A stretch of 40,680 bases of DNA from an uncultured Bacteroidota bacterium (GTDB lineage: Bacteria; Bacteroidota; Bacteroidia; Flavobacteriales; Flavobacteriaceae). Shown here in pieces: positions 16,173-25,208 of this stretch (position 1 is the first letter of the stretch; the number at the start of each line of letters is the position of its first letter). The notes beneath the pieces are model-generated. The model made no database searches. It was not told the origin of the DNA and saw nothing but the letters and a program-made list of their open reading frames with translations. Location: the NCBI GenBank assembly GCA_902560065.1, contig CACEKG010000001.1, positions 134,308 to 174,987 of the forward strand. The letters run 5' to 3'. Both the position numbers and the translations under genes were made by a program.

Positions 16173-16892
16173 ATGAAATCTATAACAATAAAAGGATCTA
16201 AAAGAGAAAGCGTGGGCAAATCTTCAAGTAAAGCTTTAAGTAATGCTGGCAGAGTTCCATGCGTATTGTATGGAGGTGATGAACCTCTTCATTTTTCAGC
16301 ACTAGAACTTGATTTCAGCAAACTTGTATATACATCTAATGCTTTTACTGCAAAATTAATAATTGATGAAAAAACTGAAATCAATGCGATTCTTCAGGAT
16401 ATACAATTTCACCCCCTAACTGATAAAATTCTACATATTGACTTTTATCAAATATTTGATGACAAAGAAGTGTCAATGGATATTCCCGTAAAAGTTGAAG
16501 GAGCAGCACCAGGTGTATTATTAAGTGGAGGCGTTCTATCTAGAAATAAGAGAAAACTAAGAATAAAAGCCCTGCCAAAAAATCTTCCTGACTTTTTAAC
16601 TGCAGATGTTAGTAAATTAGAATTAGGAAATAAATTATATACTTCGGAACTAAAAAATGAATTATTTACAATTCTTCACCCTGATAATACTGTCGTTTGT
16701 CAAGTTAGGACATCTCGCGCATCAATAATTGATGAAGAGCTAGAAGCTGAAGAAACTGATGAAACTACAGAAGAAGGCGATTCAAAAGATGGTGCAAAGA
16801 AAGATGATGGAAAGAAAGATGATGGAAAGAAAGATGATGGAAAGAAAGATGATTCAAGTGAAAAGCCAAAAGAAGATAAAAAAGACAGTTAA
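16173..16892 (+). CDS. rplY: 50S ribosomal protein L25/general stress protein Ctc with charged tail
   Basis: A 5S rRNA-binding protein of the two-domain TL5/Ctc type, 239 residues. The N-terminal L25 beta-barrel covers about residues 4-92 ([33 protein letters not shown]). The TL5 C-terminal domain covers about 93-185 ([29 protein letters not shown]). A strongly acidic, then Lys/Asp-rich disordered tail follows from about residue 188, with three Asp-Asp-Gly-Lys-Lys copies encoded by an exact 15-bp repeat. Similar but variable tails are known in Bacteroidota L25. It ends before a strong terminator at 16917. Confidence 0.95.
   Translation: MKSITIKGSKRESVGKSSSKALSNAGRVPCVLYGGDEPLHFSALELDFSKLVYTSNAFTAKLIIDEKTEINAILQDIQFHPLTDKILHIDFYQIFDDKEVSMDIPVKVEGAAPGVLLSGGVLSRNKRKLRIKALPKNLPDFLTADVSKLELGNKLYTSELKNELFTILHPDNTVVCQVRTSRASIIDEELEAEETDETTEEGDSKDGAKKDDGKKDDGKKDDGKKDDSSEKPKEDKKDS
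16803..16853 (+). repeat. 15-bp in-frame tandem repeat (DDGKK) in rplY, 3.4 copies
   Basis: The unit gatgatggaaagaaa occurs three times exactly (16803-16847), followed by a partial gatgat. A degenerate copy precedes it. It encodes Asp-Asp-Gly-Lys-Lys and probably arose by slippage; copy number may vary. Confidence 0.92.
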
Positions 16893-16916
16893 ATTCATTT
16901 TTTTTAATTTTTAAAT

Positions 16917-16944
16917 AAAAGCATACATGTGTATGCTTTTTTTT
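16917..16944 (+). terminator. Rho-independent terminator after rplY
   Basis: The stem AAAAGCATAC pairs perfectly with GTATGCTTTT around an ATGT loop, followed by more T (16937-16944 all T). It separates prs-rplY from pth, although pth starts only 15 bases later on the same strand. Because of the A/T tract it may act in both directions. Confidence 0.85.
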
Positions 16945-16958
16945 AACTTCATAGCATT

Positions 16959-17570
16959 ATGTCATTTTTTTATAAAATTTTTAATTTTAAAAAAGCTCAT
17001 TTACCTAATTCAAAAAAATTTCTAGTTGTTGGTTTAGGAAATATTGGTTCTAAATATAAAATGACACGGCATAATATAGGCTTTGAAATAGTTGATTATT
17101 TATCTAATAAAGAAAAACTACCTTTTGAAACATTCAAATTAGTAGAAAAAACAATTCTTCAAAAAAAAGGAAAAAAAATTGTGCTAATTAAACCAAATAC
17201 TTACATGAATTTAAGTGGGAAATCCGTTAAATATTGGATGAATAAAGAAAAAATACCCATTGAAAATATACTGGTAATTACTGACGACCTTAATCTCCCT
17301 TTTGGCAAATTAAGAATTAGATCAAAAGGTAGTTCAGGAGGTCATAATGGGTTAAAAAACATAGAGGAAATATTAGGCAGTCAAAATTATCCTAGATTAC
17401 GATTCGGAATTAATAATAAAGAAAAAAATAAAAACAAAGTTGATTTTGTTTTAAATAAATGGAATGAAATTGAAAAAAAATCTCTAGAGGATTATCTTAG
17501 TGAAAGTTGCGAAATTATTTTGTCATTTATATTTAATGGAATTCAAAATACAATGAATAAGTTTAACTAA
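16959..17570 (+). CDS. pth: Peptidyl-tRNA hydrolase
   Basis: A cytoplasmic enzyme recycling peptidyl-tRNA released from stalled ribosomes. Conserved parts: FLVVGLGNIGSKYKMTRHNIGF (from residue 21, catalytic His38), KPNTYMNLSG (79-87, Asn84), ITDDLNLPFGKLRIR (from 107) and GSSGGHNGLKNI. The 203 residues include about 20 extra N-terminal residues before the domain; a later start is not clearly better, and the ATG at 16959 is the first after the terminator. A terminator lies just upstream, so pth needs readthrough or its own promoter. Confidence 0.95.
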   Translation: MSFFYKIFNFKKAHLPNSKKFLVVGLGNIGSKYKMTRHNIGFEIVDYLSNKEKLPFETFKLVEKTILQKKGKKIVLIKPNTYMNLSGKSVKYWMNKEKIPIENILVITDDLNLPFGKLRIRSKGSSGGHNGLKNIEEILGSQNYPRLRFGINNKEKNKNKVDFVLNKWNEIEKKSLEDYLSESCEIILSFIFNGIQNTMNKFN

Positions 17571-17575
17571 CTTTT

Positions 17576-18250
17576 TTATTTTGTATAAAAACTATGTATC
17601 TGTGATGATGAACTATTTCCCTTTGAATCAACACTTAAAATTTTCCAATAATATGTTTTTTGCTTTTGTAATTCTAATTCTACCTCCTGACTTTTAATAT
17701 TATTTTCTATAATTTCCATTTCATCAAGAGAGTTTCCAATATAGATAACATAATAATCAATGTCATCATCAAGATCACTTCCGCTCCATTTAAAAATGTA
17801 TTTATTTTGATTGTTTAGATTTATTTGTTCTTCATTTTGAGGAGAGAATAAAACTGCAGAAAAAGGAATATGCTCTATAATTGATGGGCCCTCTAAATAA
17901 AATTGCCATATCAAACTCTTTGCGGTAATTGATGATTTATTTGATCTTGAGATAACCCACCATGAATAATTAATCCCTCTGTCTAATATAAGAGAAGTAT
18001 TATTTTCAAGAGATATTTTTTTTAATTGTAAATTATTGGATTGATTTTCAACAACAATTTCATATTGATCAGTATTTAATGATTGAGACCAACTAAAATC
18101 AACTTGACTTTTACTTTCATCAATTATTGTAGAGCTGCTACAATTGTCTTGATTTGTTGGAGATATAAGAAAAACTGAATCAGGTTCCAAAGTTTGATCC
18201 TTTGAGCATTGAAATAAAATAAAAGTTATTATTACAATAAATCTTTTCAT
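17576..18250 (-). CDS. Hypothetical lipoprotein with two Fn3-like repeats
   Basis: I do not recognise a named family. The 224-residue protein has a short lipoprotein signal (ILFQC, Cys15). It then contains two fibronectin-III-like modules (about 28-125 and 128-224), each starting with a Leu/Phe-x-SP motif (LISPTNQ; LFSPQNEE) and having a W-x-x-S strand (FSWSQSLNTDQYEIVV; FKWSGSDLDDDIDYYVIY) and a late WxV/WxI strand. The modules resemble the Fn3-like module at about residues 763-852 of the protease encoded just upstream. Its ATG overlaps the protease stop (ATGA), so translation is coupled. A surface partner or anchor of the protease is plausible but unproven. Confidence 0.8.
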   Translation of the reverse strand: MKRFIVIITFILFQCSKDQTLEPDSVFLISPTNQDNCSSSTIIDESKSQVDFSWSQSLNTDQYEIVVENQSNNLQLKKISLENNTSLILDRGINYSWWVISRSNKSSITAKSLIWQFYLEGPSIIEHIPFSAVLFSPQNEEQINLNNQNKYIFKWSGSDLDDDIDYYVIYIGNSLDEMEIIENNIKSQEVELELQKQKTYYWKILSVDSKGNSSSSQIHSFYTK

Positions 18251-21200
18251 TCTTTAATTATTTTAAAAGTTTTTATTAAATCTTGATTTTTTGCTTCTAA
18301 AATATATAACCCTGGAACAAAACCAGTCATGTCTATTTCAATTGAAGAATTAATATAATTCTGAGATGTGCAATTATCCCACAATAAATTTCCGCTGGAA
18401 TCAAATAAAGAAATATTATAAAATTGATTTTTTAAAAATAAAATATTTGTTTTATTTAATACAGGATTAGGAAAGACCTTAATAATATTTTCAGTAGGAA
18501 TCCATTCCTCATAAAAATTCTGACATTGATTTTCTGTTTCAACCTTCAAATAATTTATTTTTCTAGAAAGATCTAATTTATAATCACCAGAATTTTTATA
18601 ATAATGAACAACATCGTTTAAAGTAACAATGTAATTATTACTACCTGATAAATTTAAATTTAAAACCCTATCATTTAAATTTAAAAATGATTGAACATTT
18701 AACTCAGGCTCAACAATCAAAGTTTCATAACATGACATATAAGTTGTAAATGAATTACTTGTTATACATATTGAATATTTTCCAGGCGATAAATTTTCAA
18801 TAATTAATCCAGACAAATCAAAATTTGAATTTTTATAAAAACCATTATCAGAATCTATAATTACATTATAATCATAATCGGCTTTAACCTCTATTTGAAT
18901 TTTTCCATTATTTTTAAATTTACATGTTGAGTTACTCTTTGAAAGTAAAATGTTTTGTTCTGAAAAAATATCACAAATATCTCCAATACCATTTCCATCT
19001 GAATCTAATTGATCCTGATTTGAAATGTTAGGACAATTGTCTTGATCATCTACTATTGAATCTTCATCACTATTTGGCATTGGTGTCCCAAGTAGACACA
19101 TTTCAATGAAAAAAGAATTTATTGAGCCTGTATCCTCTTGAAAACTATCCTCTACTATTAATTTCCATTTTCCAAAAGCACTTCTATTATAAAATGCTTC
19201 TAAACTCTGAACAGGCTTATATGATCCTGAAAAAGGAGGCGATGAATTAAAAATATTATTATTTGAATCCTGATCAAAAACAGTCTCTGAATAATTATTT
19301 CCTGAACCACCTATTTGTTTACTCAATATAATTTTCACTCCATCAGGTGACTCAAGATAAAGAGTTAAGTCCTCTAACCAAGAATGATCAATGTTTACCA
19401 AAACATTTAAATCCACAATTGGAACGTCATATGGAATAGATACCTCAGCAACAGTTATACCTTTTGAATTTGAATTTGCATCATTCAAATCTATTGGTAG
19501 ATTAGAGGAGTAATAATCAATACATGAAATTTTATCTGTTTTAAAAATATTATAATTAGAAAAATCTCCTGTTCCACATATATTAATTGGTTGTACCCTC
19601 CAAAAATATACTTGATCACTATTTAAATCTGATAATTGATAACTATTATTATATAAAGTTTCATCTAATTCAAGATTCATAAAGTCATCGTTTTTAGATA
19701 CTTGAAGTCTAAATTTATCTATATTCTCATTTTTTTCCCATTTTAGTTCTGGAAATAAATTTAATTTTTCACTATTGTTTTCTGGACTTATAAGATTTTG
19801 AGTTAATGAAATTTCATTTTTATAATTTAAATTAAAAGAAAAAGAATAAGAATTATCTTCTGATTCTGCAACAACCTCAAATTCATATATCCCTGGGGAT
19901 AATTTATTTAATTCAGATAAAACTAATTCCCCTTCAGAATCTGAAGAAAGAAAAACTTCTTTAGAAAAGGATGATTTCAATGATTCTGAAGGCCCTTGAA
20001 TTTTTAAGTTTATAGATTTATCAAAATTTAAAAATCTGTTTACTTTAAAATTTATAGTCACCTCGTTTTTTGAACATACCTCAATATTATTTTCATCATA
20101 ATTAATCACAAAAGGCAACTGTTTAATTTCAAAGTTATTTTTGTTAATAGCATAATAAATTGAATTGTCTGCCTTTATTTTTATTCTACAATTTTTTGAG
20201 GAAATTGAACTAGGAACAATTATTTCTTCTTCTCCATCATTAAGTGTATTTTCAATTAATTTAATTGGGTAATTATATCCGCCATCCTCTGATAAAAAGA
20301 TTGTTACATTTTGAGTTTCTATAGGACTTTTATTTGTGTTAGCTACATCCCAAGTTATAATCTTCTTTGAACCTGCTTCCCATATAATATTAGCAGAATT
20401 TTGAGAAGTAATAAGAAATGGTCCTGAATTTGAACTTACATTTATTTTCATATTGTCTTGTGAAATAAGTCCTTGATTTGGATCTCTTAAATCCCTTAAA
20501 GTTATACCCCAATTTAAAACTCTACCTACATCAGTTACTGTTTCCCAAGCACTTCCTCTAGTTGGATTAGTCTGGGTTAAATTTCCAGAAATCACTCTTT
20601 CAATATTTGGAACATATCTTGTTTTTTTATTTGACGGCAAAATTGATCTTGCAATTGGACCAACAACATTTAAAGGACCAAAATTTGAAGAGCCTATTTG
20701 ACCACTATCCAATTGTTCCCAATTAAAATTAATTTGATCTGGAATTGGTTCATCAACTATAGGTGATAACTCATAAGCTGTTCCCTTTGGAATATTATAA
20801 TCCTTTCCTGCATCTATATTATATGCATTACTACTAATTGAAACAGAGGAAACTGTACATGTTAAATTGGAAACATAATTATTAATTTCTTTAATACTTA
20901 CATAATGAAAATATGGATCTCCATGGGCTTGAATATCGTCTTCTCCTGTAATACCGGCATATCCCATGATGGTTGATCCACTCCCAGGCTCAACATTTGA
21001 TCCAGAGTTTTCAGTCTGAAAAGCAAAAGTATGGTATGCCCCAAACTGATGACCAATTTCATGCGCAACATAATCTAGGTCAAAGTAATCATTTCTAAAA
21101 ACACCTCCATCAATATCTTCAAAAGGATGAATTGAATAAGCTCTTCCTTTTACTCCATTTTCGCATACACAACCAACACATCCTGCATCTCCATCAGGTT

Positions 21201-22092
21201 GACCATAATCGAATAAATGTCCAAGATCATAATTTTCATTTCCTACTATTGAATCCATTGCAACCTGAGCTTCATCATTCAAAGATGATTTGAAAGGATC
21301 TTGATTTGCATTTAAAAACATCAAGCTTGCATCTGATATTAATTCAAGCTTAATTTGAAGCTCATTTTCATAAATTTCATTAACTCTATTAATTGTATTA
21401 ACTACTGCCCTATAAGCATCCTCCGAATTGTCACCATTACTATCATCATTATCTCCCCAAAAAGAAGTATACTCACCAGTTCCCATTATAGCAATCCTGT
21501 AAATTTTTAAATTATTTTGATTATAAAATTTTTTACCATTCAAAAAGTCTGAATTAAGTATTTTATTTTTTAAATCTTTAGTTTTACAATTAAGACCATT
21601 TTGATTAGTTTCATTAGAATCTGAGTATCCATAGTGTAAACCTTTTTTATTTCTTACAGGTTGAAAAAAATAATCCTCTTTATTAGGAATTCTAAGCCAA
21701 TAGCTCAGACCTTTATTAGTTATAGTGATTCTTGCTTTAACGTTTTTTCTTTTTCTGCTTACTCCAACAAATGTTTTAATATCTTCATATTTAATAGATA
21801 ATCTATTTGACAAAAGCTGAGTTTTAGTGATTTCAAAATGCTCATATTCTCCTTTTTCGTTAGGAATATAAATTTCGTTTTTAAAATTTGACTTTAAAGT
21901 ATTTTTATTAAAATTGAATCTAAATTTTTCCTCATTTAATAAATATAACTTAGAATTATTTTGAAGATTTATTCCTTTTAAACTTGAATTAGCCTTATCG
22001 ACTTTCATCCAATAATCTTGAGCTATTGAATGATTTATAAAACTAATAAAAATCAAAAAAAATATTATATGTAACCTATGTCTAATAATCAA
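18247..22092 (-). CDS. Secreted reprolysin-like metalloprotease with P-domain and T9SS signal
   Basis: A 1281-residue multidomain secreted metzincin. In order: signal peptide (about 1-25, ending SIAQ); a propeptide-like region (26-195); a reprolysin-type catalytic domain (about 196-412) with zinc motif HEIGHQFGAYH (His344, Glu345, His348, His354) and Met-turn TIMGYAG (374-380); beta-rich domains; an Fn3-like module (763-852); a proprotein-convertase P-domain (875-1000); thrombospondin type 3-like calcium repeats (1008-1041, DSDGNGIGDICD); and a type A T9SS sorting domain (about 1205-1281, VFPNPVLNKTNI...GLYIL). It should be secreted across the outer membrane and digest external protein. The start is TTG at 22092, the only one giving the signal. 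The stop overlaps the lipoprotein start. Confidence 0.94.
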   Translation of the reverse strand: MIIRHRLHIIFFLIFISFINHSIAQDYWMKVDKANSSLKGINLQNNSKLYLLNEEKFRFNFNKNTLKSNFKNEIYIPNEKGEYEHFEITKTQLLSNRLSIKYEDIKTFVGVSRKRKNVKARITITNKGLSYWLRIPNKEDYFFQPVRNKKGLHYGYSDSNETNQNGLNCKTKDLKNKILNSDFLNGKKFYNQNNLKIYRIAIMGTGEYTSFWGDNDDSNGDNSEDAYRAVVNTINRVNEIYENELQIKLELISDASLMFLNANQDPFKSSLNDEAQVAMDSIVGNENYDLGHLFDYGQPDGDAGCVGCVCENGVKGRAYSIHPFEDIDGGVFRNDYFDLDYVAHEIGHQFGAYHTFAFQTENSGSNVEPGSGSTIMGYAGITGEDDIQAHGDPYFHYVSIKEINNYVSNLTCTVSSVSISSNAYNIDAGKDYNIPKGTAYELSPIVDEPIPDQINFNWEQLDSGQIGSSNFGPLNVVGPIARSILPSNKKTRYVPNIERVISGNLTQTNPTRGSAWETVTDVGRVLNWGITLRDLRDPNQGLISQDNMKINVSSNSGPFLITSQNSANIIWEAGSKKIITWDVANTNKSPIETQNVTIFLSEDGGYNYPIKLIENTLNDGEEEIIVPSSISSKNCRIKIKADNSIYYAINKNNFEIKQLPFVINYDENNIEVCSKNEVTINFKVNRFLNFDKSINLKIQGPSESLKSSFSKEVFLSSDSEGELVLSELNKLSPGIYEFEVVAESEDNSYSFSFNLNYKNEISLTQNLISPENNSEKLNLFPELKWEKNENIDKFRLQVSKNDDFMNLELDETLYNNSYQLSDLNSDQVYFWRVQPINICGTGDFSNYNIFKTDKISCIDYYSSNLPIDLNDANSNSKGITVAEVSIPYDVPIVDLNVLVNIDHSWLEDLTLYLESPDGVKIILSKQIGGSGNNYSETVFDQDSNNNIFNSSPPFSGSYKPVQSLEAFYNRSAFGKWKLIVEDSFQEDTGSINSFFIEMCLLGTPMPNSDEDSIVDDQDNCPNISNQDQLDSDGNGIGDICDIFSEQNILLSKSNSTCKFKNNGKIQIEVKADYDYNVIIDSDNGFYKNSNFDLSGLIIENLSPGKYSICITSNSFTTYMSCYETLIVEPELNVQSFLNLNDRVLNLNLSGSNNYIVTLNDVVHYYKNSGDYKLDLSRKINYLKVETENQCQNFYEEWIPTENIIKVFPNPVLNKTNILFLKNQFYNISLFDSSGNLLWDNCTSQNYINSSIEIDMTGFVPGLYILEAKNQDLIKTFKIIKE

Positions 22093-22156
22093 AATTTATT
22101 TTAAAATTAAATCTTTAAAAATAAAGAAACTAATCAGTGATTGTATAAGAATAAAT

Positions 22157-22164
22157 TATTTTTG
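22157..22164 (+). promoter_or_regulatory. -7 box (TATTTTTG) for ribF
   Basis: An exact TAnnTTTG match ending 21 bases before the ribF ATG, in the 93-base divergent region shared with the protease gene. A TTG at 22141-22143 lies only 13 bases upstream, shorter than the usual -33/-7 spacing. Confidence 0.45.
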
Positions 22165-22185
22165 TATTTAAATTAAAATACTTTA

Positions 22186-23115
22186 ATGAAAGTTGTAAAA
22201 AGTATAGGAAACTATTCTTCCAAAAAGAAATCAATAATTACAATTGGAACTTTTGATGGTATCCATATAGGTCATCAAGAAATTATAAAAAGTCTTATAA
22301 AGGAATCTATTTCAAAAAATGCTTTATCTCTCATCTTAACTTTTTTTCCACATCCAAGAATGGTTTTAAATAAAGATTTCTCAATCAAACTAATAGACAC
22401 TTTAAAAGAAAAAGAAAAAATGTTTGAAAAATTAGGTTTAAATACACTTATAATTCAACCTTTCACAAAAAATTTTGCTAATATTTCTTCTCATGATTTT
22501 ACAAAAGAAATTTTAGTGAAAAAACTTAATGTTAAAAAAATAATTTTGGGCTATGATCATAGGTTTGGCAAAAACAGAGAATCAAGTGTAGAAGATTTAA
22601 TCCAATTAGGCTTAACCTATAATTTTGAAGTTGAAGTTATTAGTGCAAAAAAAATTAATTCTATAAATATAAGCTCAACTAAAATTAGAAAAGCAATTGA
22701 GCTAGGAGATTTTAAAAAAGCTAATCTATACCTGGGAAGACACTTTGAAATAAATGGAAAAGTCGTTAAAGGAAAAGGTATCGGAAAAAAAATTGGTTTT
22801 CCAACTGCAAACATCCTGATTGAAGAAAATTATAAACTAATTCCTAATAAAGGGGTTTACTTAATTAAAGCTAAAATAAAAAATAAGACATATTATGGAA
22901 TGATGAATATAGGAAATCGCCCAACATTAAATGGAAAAGATGAAACACTAGAAATAAATATTTTCAAATTCAATGAAAATATTTATGGGAAAAGACTCAC
23001 AATATTTTTTTTAGAAAAAATTAGGAATGAAATAAAATTTGATTCCATTGAAAAATTAGGAAATCAATTATTAAAGGACAAAGATTATTGCGAAGGCCTG
23101 ATAAATAAATTTTAA
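22186..23115 (+). CDS. ribF: Bifunctional riboflavin kinase/FAD synthetase
   Basis: A 309-residue enzyme converting riboflavin to FMN and FAD. The N-terminal adenylyltransferase domain (about 1-180) has GTFDGIHIGHQEII, TFFPHPRMVL, GYDHRFGKNRES and the SSTKIR motif. The C-terminal riboflavin kinase domain (about 183-309) has GKGIGKKIGFPTANI, GVYLI and MMNIGNRPT. It begins a plus-strand run with serS and rsmA. FAD supply fits the presence of ETF in this genome, but no regulatory link is visible; no FMN riboswitch is seen upstream. Confidence 0.96.
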   Translation: MKVVKSIGNYSSKKKSIITIGTFDGIHIGHQEIIKSLIKESISKNALSLILTFFPHPRMVLNKDFSIKLIDTLKEKEKMFEKLGLNTLIIQPFTKNFANISSHDFTKEILVKKLNVKKIILGYDHRFGKNRESSVEDLIQLGLTYNFEVEVISAKKINSINISSTKIRKAIELGDFKKANLYLGRHFEINGKVVKGKGIGKKIGFPTANILIEENYKLIPNKGVYLIKAKIKNKTYYGMMNIGNRPTLNGKDETLEINIFKFNENIYGKRLTIFFLEKIRNEIKFDSIEKLGNQLLKDKDYCEGLINKF

Positions 23116-23138
23116 ACTATTTTTATATAAATTTTAAT

Positions 23139-24407
23139 ATGCTTCCACTTCAGTTTATAAGAAATAATAAAGACAAAATTATTTTAAAATTATCTAAAAG
23201 AAATTTTAAAAACATAAAGATTATTGAACATATAATTTCTTTAGATGAGACTTGTAGAAAAATTCAAGTTGAACTTGACAAAGAACTTTCTAATGCAAAC
23301 AATATTAATAAACAAATAGGTAAATTATTTAAAGAAAATAAACGTTTAGAAGTTGAGGAATTAAAAGAGAAGTCTTTAAAAATAAAATCTATAACAAAAA
23401 AACTTCAAAATGAATTAAAGAAAAATAAAGATCAGTTATTAAATCTTAGAACACAAGTCCCAAATGTCCCTGATGAAAAAGTTCCAACAGGTATTTCAGA
23501 AAATGATAATGAAGAAGTATATAAAAATGATAAAATTGCATCTTTAGACAAAGATGCTTTACCTCATTGGGAACTTGCTGAAAAAAATAAAATAATTGAT
23601 TTTGAATTAGGAAATAAAATTACTGGGGCAGGATTTCCCGTATATATAGGGAAAGGCGCTAAACTCCAAAGAGCACTAATAAATTATCTTTTAGATAAAA
23701 ATATATCTGCTGGATATAAAGAATATCAAGTTCCACATGTAGTAAATGAAGATTCAGGTTTTGCAACAGGTCAGCTTCCAGATAAAGAAGGGCAAATGTA
23801 TCATATAAAAAACGAAAACCTTTATCTAATTCCTACAGCTGAAGTACCTTTGACAAATTTGTATAGAAATAAACTTATTAATCATGATGAACTGCCTATA
23901 AGCATGACCGGATATACTCCATGTTTTAGAAGAGAAGCAGGTAGTTATGGTTCTGATGTTAGGGGTTTAAATCGTTTACATCAATTTGATAAAGTTGAAA
24001 TTGTAAGGATTGAAAAACCGGAAAATTCTTCAAAAGCTCTTGAAGAAATGATTAACCACGTAAAGAATATTCTTAATGAACTTGAACTTCCTTTTAGAAT
24101 TTTAAAACTTTGTGGAGGAGATCTTGGATTTGCATCCTCTATTACATTCGACTTTGAAATATATTCAACTGCACAAAAAAAGTGGTTAGAAATAAGTTCT
24201 GTCTCGAATTTTAAAGATTTTCAATCTGAAAGATTAAAATTAAGATATAAAAACAATAACGGAGAAAAAAAATTATTACATACACTTAACGGAAGTTCTT
24301 TAGCTCTTCCAAGACTTATGGCAGGTTTAATAGAAAACAATCAAGTTTCTGGAGCAATTAAGATCCCTAAAAAATTAATTCCATATACTGGTTTTGACAA
24401 AATTTAA
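23139..24407 (+). CDS. serS: Serine--tRNA ligase
   Basis: A class II aminoacyl-tRNA synthetase of 422 residues. The N-terminal antiparallel coiled-coil tRNA-binding arm spans about residues 25-110 and is very Lys/Glu-rich. The catalytic domain has motif 2 TPCFRREAGSYG and motif 3 LNGSSLALPRLMAGLIEN with its arginine retained. The binding loop TAEVPLTNLYR is intact. The ATG at 23139 gives the standard MLPLQFIRNNKD start. It lies 23 bases after ribF. Confidence 0.97.
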   Translation: MLPLQFIRNNKDKIILKLSKRNFKNIKIIEHIISLDETCRKIQVELDKELSNANNINKQIGKLFKENKRLEVEELKEKSLKIKSITKKLQNELKKNKDQLLNLRTQVPNVPDEKVPTGISENDNEEVYKNDKIASLDKDALPHWELAEKNKIIDFELGNKITGAGFPVYIGKGAKLQRALINYLLDKNISAGYKEYQVPHVVNEDSGFATGQLPDKEGQMYHIKNENLYLIPTAEVPLTNLYRNKLINHDELPISMTGYTPCFRREAGSYGSDVRGLNRLHQFDKVEIVRIEKPENSSKALEEMINHVKNILNELELPFRILKLCGGDLGFASSITFDFEIYSTAQKKWLEISSVSNFKDFQSERLKLRYKNNNGEKKLLHTLNGSSLALPRLMAGLIENNQVSGAIKIPKKLIPYTGFDKI

Positions 24408-24428
24408 TTATAAAATTTCAGTTTTTTA

Positions 24429-25208
24429 ATGTCTATTATAAAACCAAAAAAAAAATTGGGTCAACATTTTCTTAACGATTTAAATATCGGAAAAAAGATA
24501 GTTGAATCTCTAAAATTAGATCATTATAAAAGAGTACTTGAAATTGGTCCTGGAAAAGGTGTTTTAACTAAATTTATTCTTGAAAAAAAAATAAATTTAG
24601 ATCTAGTTGAATTAGATAAAGAATGTGTTAATTATCTAATTAAAAAATATCCATTGATTAAAAATAAAATTATAAATAAAGATTTTCTAAAATTAGATTT
24701 AAAAAAAGTTTTTAAAAAGGAATCTTTTGCTATTATTGGAAATTTCCCTTATAATATATCCTCTCAAATTATTTTTAAAGTTATTGAGCATAGAGATAAA
24801 ATCCCTTATTTAACAGGAATGTTTCAAAAAGAAGTCGCTGTAAGAATATGTCATAATCCAGGATCAAAAAAATATGGAATTTTATCTGTTTTAACTCAAT
24901 TATTTTATGAAACAAAATATTTGTTTTCAGTTAATCCCTCTGTTTTTGAACCTAAGCCAAAAGTTAATTCAGCAGTAATTGAACTTAAAAGAAAAGAAAT
25001 TTTTAATTTAAATTGCAATGAAACCCTTTTGTTTAAAATAATTAAACTTAGTTTTAGACAAAGAAGAAAAACTCTACGTAATAGTTTAAAAAAACTTGAT
25101 TTACCTCTTTTTTTAACAGAAGATACTATCTTTGAAAAACGTCCTGAACAACTATCAGGAAAAGATTTTGTTGAAATATCAAAAATGATAAACAATGTCA
25201 AAAGTTGA
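24429..25208 (+). CDS. rsmA: 16S rRNA (adenine1518/1519-N6)-dimethyltransferase
   Basis: The KsgA methyltransferase that dimethylates two adenines in helix 45 of 16S rRNA. The 259 residues include KKKLGQHFLND (residues 7-17), SAM-binding motif I VLEIGPGKGVLT (36-47), ELD (61-63), the catalytic NFPY motif (105-108; usually NLPY or NIPY) and the C-terminal helical domain with SFRQRRKTLRNSLKK. It overlaps mgtE by 14 bases (25195-25208), a long overlap that implies coupled translation. Confidence 0.96.
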   Translation: MSIIKPKKKLGQHFLNDLNIGKKIVESLKLDHYKRVLEIGPGKGVLTKFILEKKINLDLVELDKECVNYLIKKYPLIKNKIINKDFLKLDLKKVFKKESFAIIGNFPYNISSQIIFKVIEHRDKIPYLTGMFQKEVAVRICHNPGSKKYGILSVLTQLFYETKYLFSVNPSVFEPKPKVNSAVIELKRKEIFNLNCNETLLFKIIKLSFRQRRKTLRNSLKKLDLPLFLTEDTIFEKRPEQLSGKDFVEISKMINNVKS

